A stretch of DNA of 8,290 nt from an uncultured Azohydromonas sp. (GTDB lineage: Bacteria > Pseudomonadota > Gammaproteobacteria > Burkholderiales > Burkholderiaceae_C): contig NZ_CALAOH010000133.1 in assembly GCF_937926365.1 (NCBI RefSeq), positions 1-8,290 on the forward strand. Reading direction: 5' to 3'. Each line of letters starts with the position of its first letter. Within the stretch, counting starts at the first letter, position 1. The notes under the pieces are model-generated. The model saw only the letters and a list, made by a program, of their open reading frames with translations. It was not told where the DNA came from and made no database searches. Made by a program: the position numbers and the translations under genes. This document shows positions 6,216-8,290 of this stretch, piece by piece.

Positions 6216-6902
6216 ATGCGCATCCTGATCGTCCTCACCTCCCACGACCGCCTCGGCGACACCGGCAAGAAGACCGGCTTCTGGCTGGAGGAATTCGCCG
6301 CTCCCTACTACGTGTTCAAGGACGCCGGCGCGCAGCTCACGCTGGCCTCGCCCCAGGGCGGCCAGCCACCGCTGGACCCCAAGAGTGACGAGGCCGACGC
6401 CCAGACGCCGGCCACCGAGCGTTTCAAGCAAGACGCCGAGGGGCAGGCCGCTCTGGCCCGCACGAGGAAGCTGGCCGAGGTGTCGGCGCGGGACTTCGAT
6501 GCCGTCTTCTTCCCCGGCGGCCATGGCCCGCTGTGGGACCTGGCCGAGAGCCGCGAGTGCGCGGCGCTGATCGAAGCCTTCCTGGCCGCCCGCAAGCCGG
6601 TGGCGGCCGTCTGCCACGCGCCGGGCGTGCTGCGCCACGTGCGCAACCCGGACGGCAGCCCGGTGGTGAAGGACAAGCGCGTCACGGGCTTCACCAACAG
6701 CGAGGAGGAGGCCGTGGGGCTGACCCAGGTGGTGCCCTTCCTGGTGGAGGACATGCTCAAGCAGGCCGGCGGCCTTTTCTCCAGGGGCCCGGACTGGCAG
6801 TCCAACGTGGAGGTGGACAGGCTGCTGGTCACGGGGCAGAACCCGGCGTCCTCAGAGGAGGGGGCGCGCGAGCTGCTGAGGCTGCTGGGTGCGAAAAGTT
6901 GA
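6216..6902 (+). CDS. Hsp31-like DJ-1/PfpI family protein (type 1 glutamine amidotransferase-like)
   Basis: This 228-residue cytoplasmic protein resembles yeast Hsp31 and related bacterial proteins. The start RILIVLTSHDRLGDTGKKTG (2-21) leads to WLEEFAAPYYVF (23-34), with Glu26 matching the conserved family glutamate. GGHGPLWDLAES (101-112) and the nucleophile elbow AVCHAPGVL (131-139), with Cys133-His134, complete the active site. VTGFTNSEEEAVG (156-168) and VTGQNPASS (205-213) are further Hsp31-subfamily hallmarks. Members of this group have been shown to act as glutathione-independent glyoxalases, converting methylglyoxal to lactate, and as stress chaperones; deglycase claims are debated. 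All key residues are present, so a role in dicarbonyl or stress protection is likely but inferred. It is convergent with putA, with 9 bases between the stop codons. Confidence 0.92.
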   Translation: MRILIVLTSHDRLGDTGKKTGFWLEEFAAPYYVFKDAGAQLTLASPQGGQPPLDPKSDEADAQTPATERFKQDAEGQAALARTRKLAEVSARDFDAVFFPGGHGPLWDLAESRECAALIEAFLAARKPVAAVCHAPGVLRHVRNPDGSPVVKDKRVTGFTNSEEEAVGLTQVVPFLVEDMLKQAGGLFSRGPDWQSNVEVDRLLVTGQNPASSEEGARELLRLLGAKS

Positions 6903-6911
6903 GAACCCGCC

Positions 6912-8290
6912 TCACTCCATCGCCATCAACCCCGCATTCCCTCCCGCCGCCGCCGTGTTGACGCACAGGCTGCGCTCCACCATCAGCCGCTCCGGCGGCA
7001 GCAGCGCGGGGTCGCGCTCGCCCCGGGGGCAGGCCACGAGCGGCACGATCGGGCCGTCGCGCTGCGACAGCGCCAGGCTCAGCTCCAGCACCCGGCCCGG
7101 CGCGTCCTGCGCCGCGGCGAGGTCGATGTCCTCCCCCAGCGGGTTGGCCGAGAGCGCCACGCGCTCGCGCACCGCCACCGGCAACGCGGCGTGCAGCGCG
7201 CGCGCCGCGGTTGAATCGGCCCACAGCGCCCGGCCGTCGGTCGCCAGCACCAGCGCCAGCAGGAACAGCAGGTCGCCCCGGTCACCCGCCTGGCACAGCA
7301 CGCGCCGGCGCGGCAGCAGCGCATAGCGGTTGCGCTCACCCGTGGGCCCGGGCAGCAGCACGTCCAGCCCGGCCGGTCCGTGCGCCAGCAGCGTGTCGCA
7401 GGCGACCCCCAGCGCGGTGTCCTCGCGCATCGCGTCCCGCAGCCAGCCGCGCAGGGCGCGCAGCGCCGGCAGCCGGAACCCGGCGCCACCGTTCGCAGCC
7501 ACGGGCGTCCCGATCGCCGGCAGCGCCGGCGCATGCCGCTCGCACAGCCGGCGCACCAGCAGCGGCCCGCCGGCCTTGGGCCCGGTGCCCGACAGGCCCT
7601 CGCCGCCGAAAGGCTGCACGCCCACCACCGCGCCGATCATGTTGCGGTTGACGTACTGGTTGCCCGCCCGCGCGCGCGCCGTGACCAGCGCGATGGTCTC
7701 GTCGATGCGCGTGTGCAGCCCCAGCGTCAGTGCGTAGCCCGTGGCCTCGATGCGCTGCAGCAGCCCGTCCAGCTCCTCGCGCCGCCAGCGCAGCACGTGC
7801 AGCACCGGCCCGAAGACCTCGCCCGGCAATTGCGACAGTTCCTCCAGCTCGACCACGGTCGGCGCCACGAAGCTGCCGTGCTCCCGCAGCCTCTCGGACA
7901 AGGGTTGTCGCGTCACGCGCAGCCCCAGGGCCTGCATGTGCAGCACGTGCTTCTCGATGGCGGCGCGCGCCGCGTCGTCGATCACCGGGCCCACGTCGGT
8001 GGCGAGCGCGTCGGGCCGGCCCACGCACAGCTCGGCCAGCGCGCCCTGCAGCATGCGCAGCACCGGCTCGGCGTTCTCCTGCTGCAGGCACAGCACGCGC
8101 AGCGCCGAGCAGCGCTGCCCGGCGCTGTCGAAGGCGCTGGCGAGCACGTCGGGGACGAGCTGCTCGGCCAGCGCGGAGGAATCGGCGATCAGCGCGTTGA
8201 GCCCGCCCGTCTCGGCCACGAGCAGCGGCGGCACGCCCAACGCGTCCAGCCGCGGCGCCAGCGCGGCCTGCAGCCGCCGCGCCACGGCCG
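6912..8290 (-). CDS. putA: Bifunctional proline dehydrogenase / P5C dehydrogenase PutA, C-terminal part
   Basis: The 3' 459 codons of putA lie here; the 5' part, with the proline dehydrogenase domain, is past the right edge. The visible part oxidises glutamate semialdehyde (from P5C) to glutamate with NAD+. Near its start are the aldehyde dehydrogenase catalytic glutamate in LLVAETGGLNAL and, about 34 residues later, the nucleophile cysteine in DSAGQRCSALRVL. Further on come GEVFGPVLHVLRW and YVNRNMIGAVVGVQPFGGEG, a strongly PutA-like stretch. About 190 residues then follow the dehydrogenase core and end in ERSLCVNTAAAGGNAGLMA. This extra C-terminal domain and its conserved tail occur in long (type B) PutA proteins, where the tail helps close the substrate tunnel. 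No frameshift is seen. Whether it has the N-terminal DNA-binding domain cannot be told from here. Confidence 0.96.
   Translation of the reverse strand, partial: AVARRLQAALAPRLDALGVPPLLVAETGGLNALIADSSALAEQLVPDVLASAFDSAGQRCSALRVLCLQQENAEPVLRMLQGALAELCVGRPDALATDVGPVIDDAARAAIEKHVLHMQALGLRVTRQPLSERLREHGSFVAPTVVELEELSQLPGEVFGPVLHVLRWRREELDGLLQRIEATGYALTLGLHTRIDETIALVTARARAGNQYVNRNMIGAVVGVQPFGGEGLSGTGPKAGGPLLVRRLCERHAPALPAIGTPVAANGGAGFRLPALRALRGWLRDAMREDTALGVACDTLLAHGPAGLDVLLPGPTGERNRYALLPRRRVLCQAGDRGDLLFLLALVLATDGRALWADSTAARALHAALPVAVRERVALSANPLGEDIDLAAAQDAPGRVLELSLALSQRDGPIVPLVACPRGERDPALLPPERLMVERSLCVNTAAAGGNAGLMAME

Noticed and set aside
1..8290. Search for CRISPR arrays, tRNA or rRNA genes, insertion sequence ends, attachment sites and long direct repeats
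   Set aside because: None found by eye; the repeated GC-rich trinucleotides are codon-usage effects, not repeat units.

Overview
The window is very GC-rich, with coding regions that prefer G or C at the third codon position. The gene content fits a betaproteobacterium, most likely a Burkholderiales member of the Comamonadaceae type. That assignment is inferred from protein style, not shown by a marker gene. The DNA looks like ordinary chromosome: I see no insertion sequence, tRNA, rRNA, CRISPR array or phage gene.

Left part (1-4614, minus strand). Six genes are packed head to tail and read right to left. They are a DusC-type tRNA-dihydrouridine synthase, an unnamed protein with a PD-(D/E)XK nuclease-like core, an MlaE-type permease, an MlaF-type ATPase, a long one-domain MCE protein, and the start of a lipoprotein that runs off the left edge. 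The last four form a complete envelope lipid-transport cassette of the MCE/ABC type: permease, ATPase, membrane-anchored periplasmic MCE tube, and an outer-membrane lipoprotein of the PqiC kind. Their ends overlap by 4 bases or lie 4 bases apart, which points to translational coupling. The MCE protein is much longer than E. coli MlaD. It carries a long helical tail that could bridge the periplasm to the lipoprotein.

Middle part (4615-6215). A roughly 108-base intergenic region separates dusC from a divergent 12-helix MFS exporter on the plus strand. After the MFS gene come 257 bases without a recognised gene. They hold a possible 26-residue membrane micropeptide and a GC-rich hairpin just before the next gene.

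Right part (6216-8290). An Hsp31-like DJ-1/PfpI protein (plus strand) has the only strong Shine-Dalgarno sequence in the window. It converges, with only 9 bases between stop codons, on the 3' end of putA (minus strand). That fragment encodes the end of the P5C dehydrogenase domain and the C-terminal domain typical of long (type B) PutA proteins; the rest lies beyond the right edge.

The least explained items are the nuclease-like protein at 2772-3590, the MCE/PqiC hybrid transporter and the 5959-6215 gap. I found no clear evidence of an entirely new multi-gene system.
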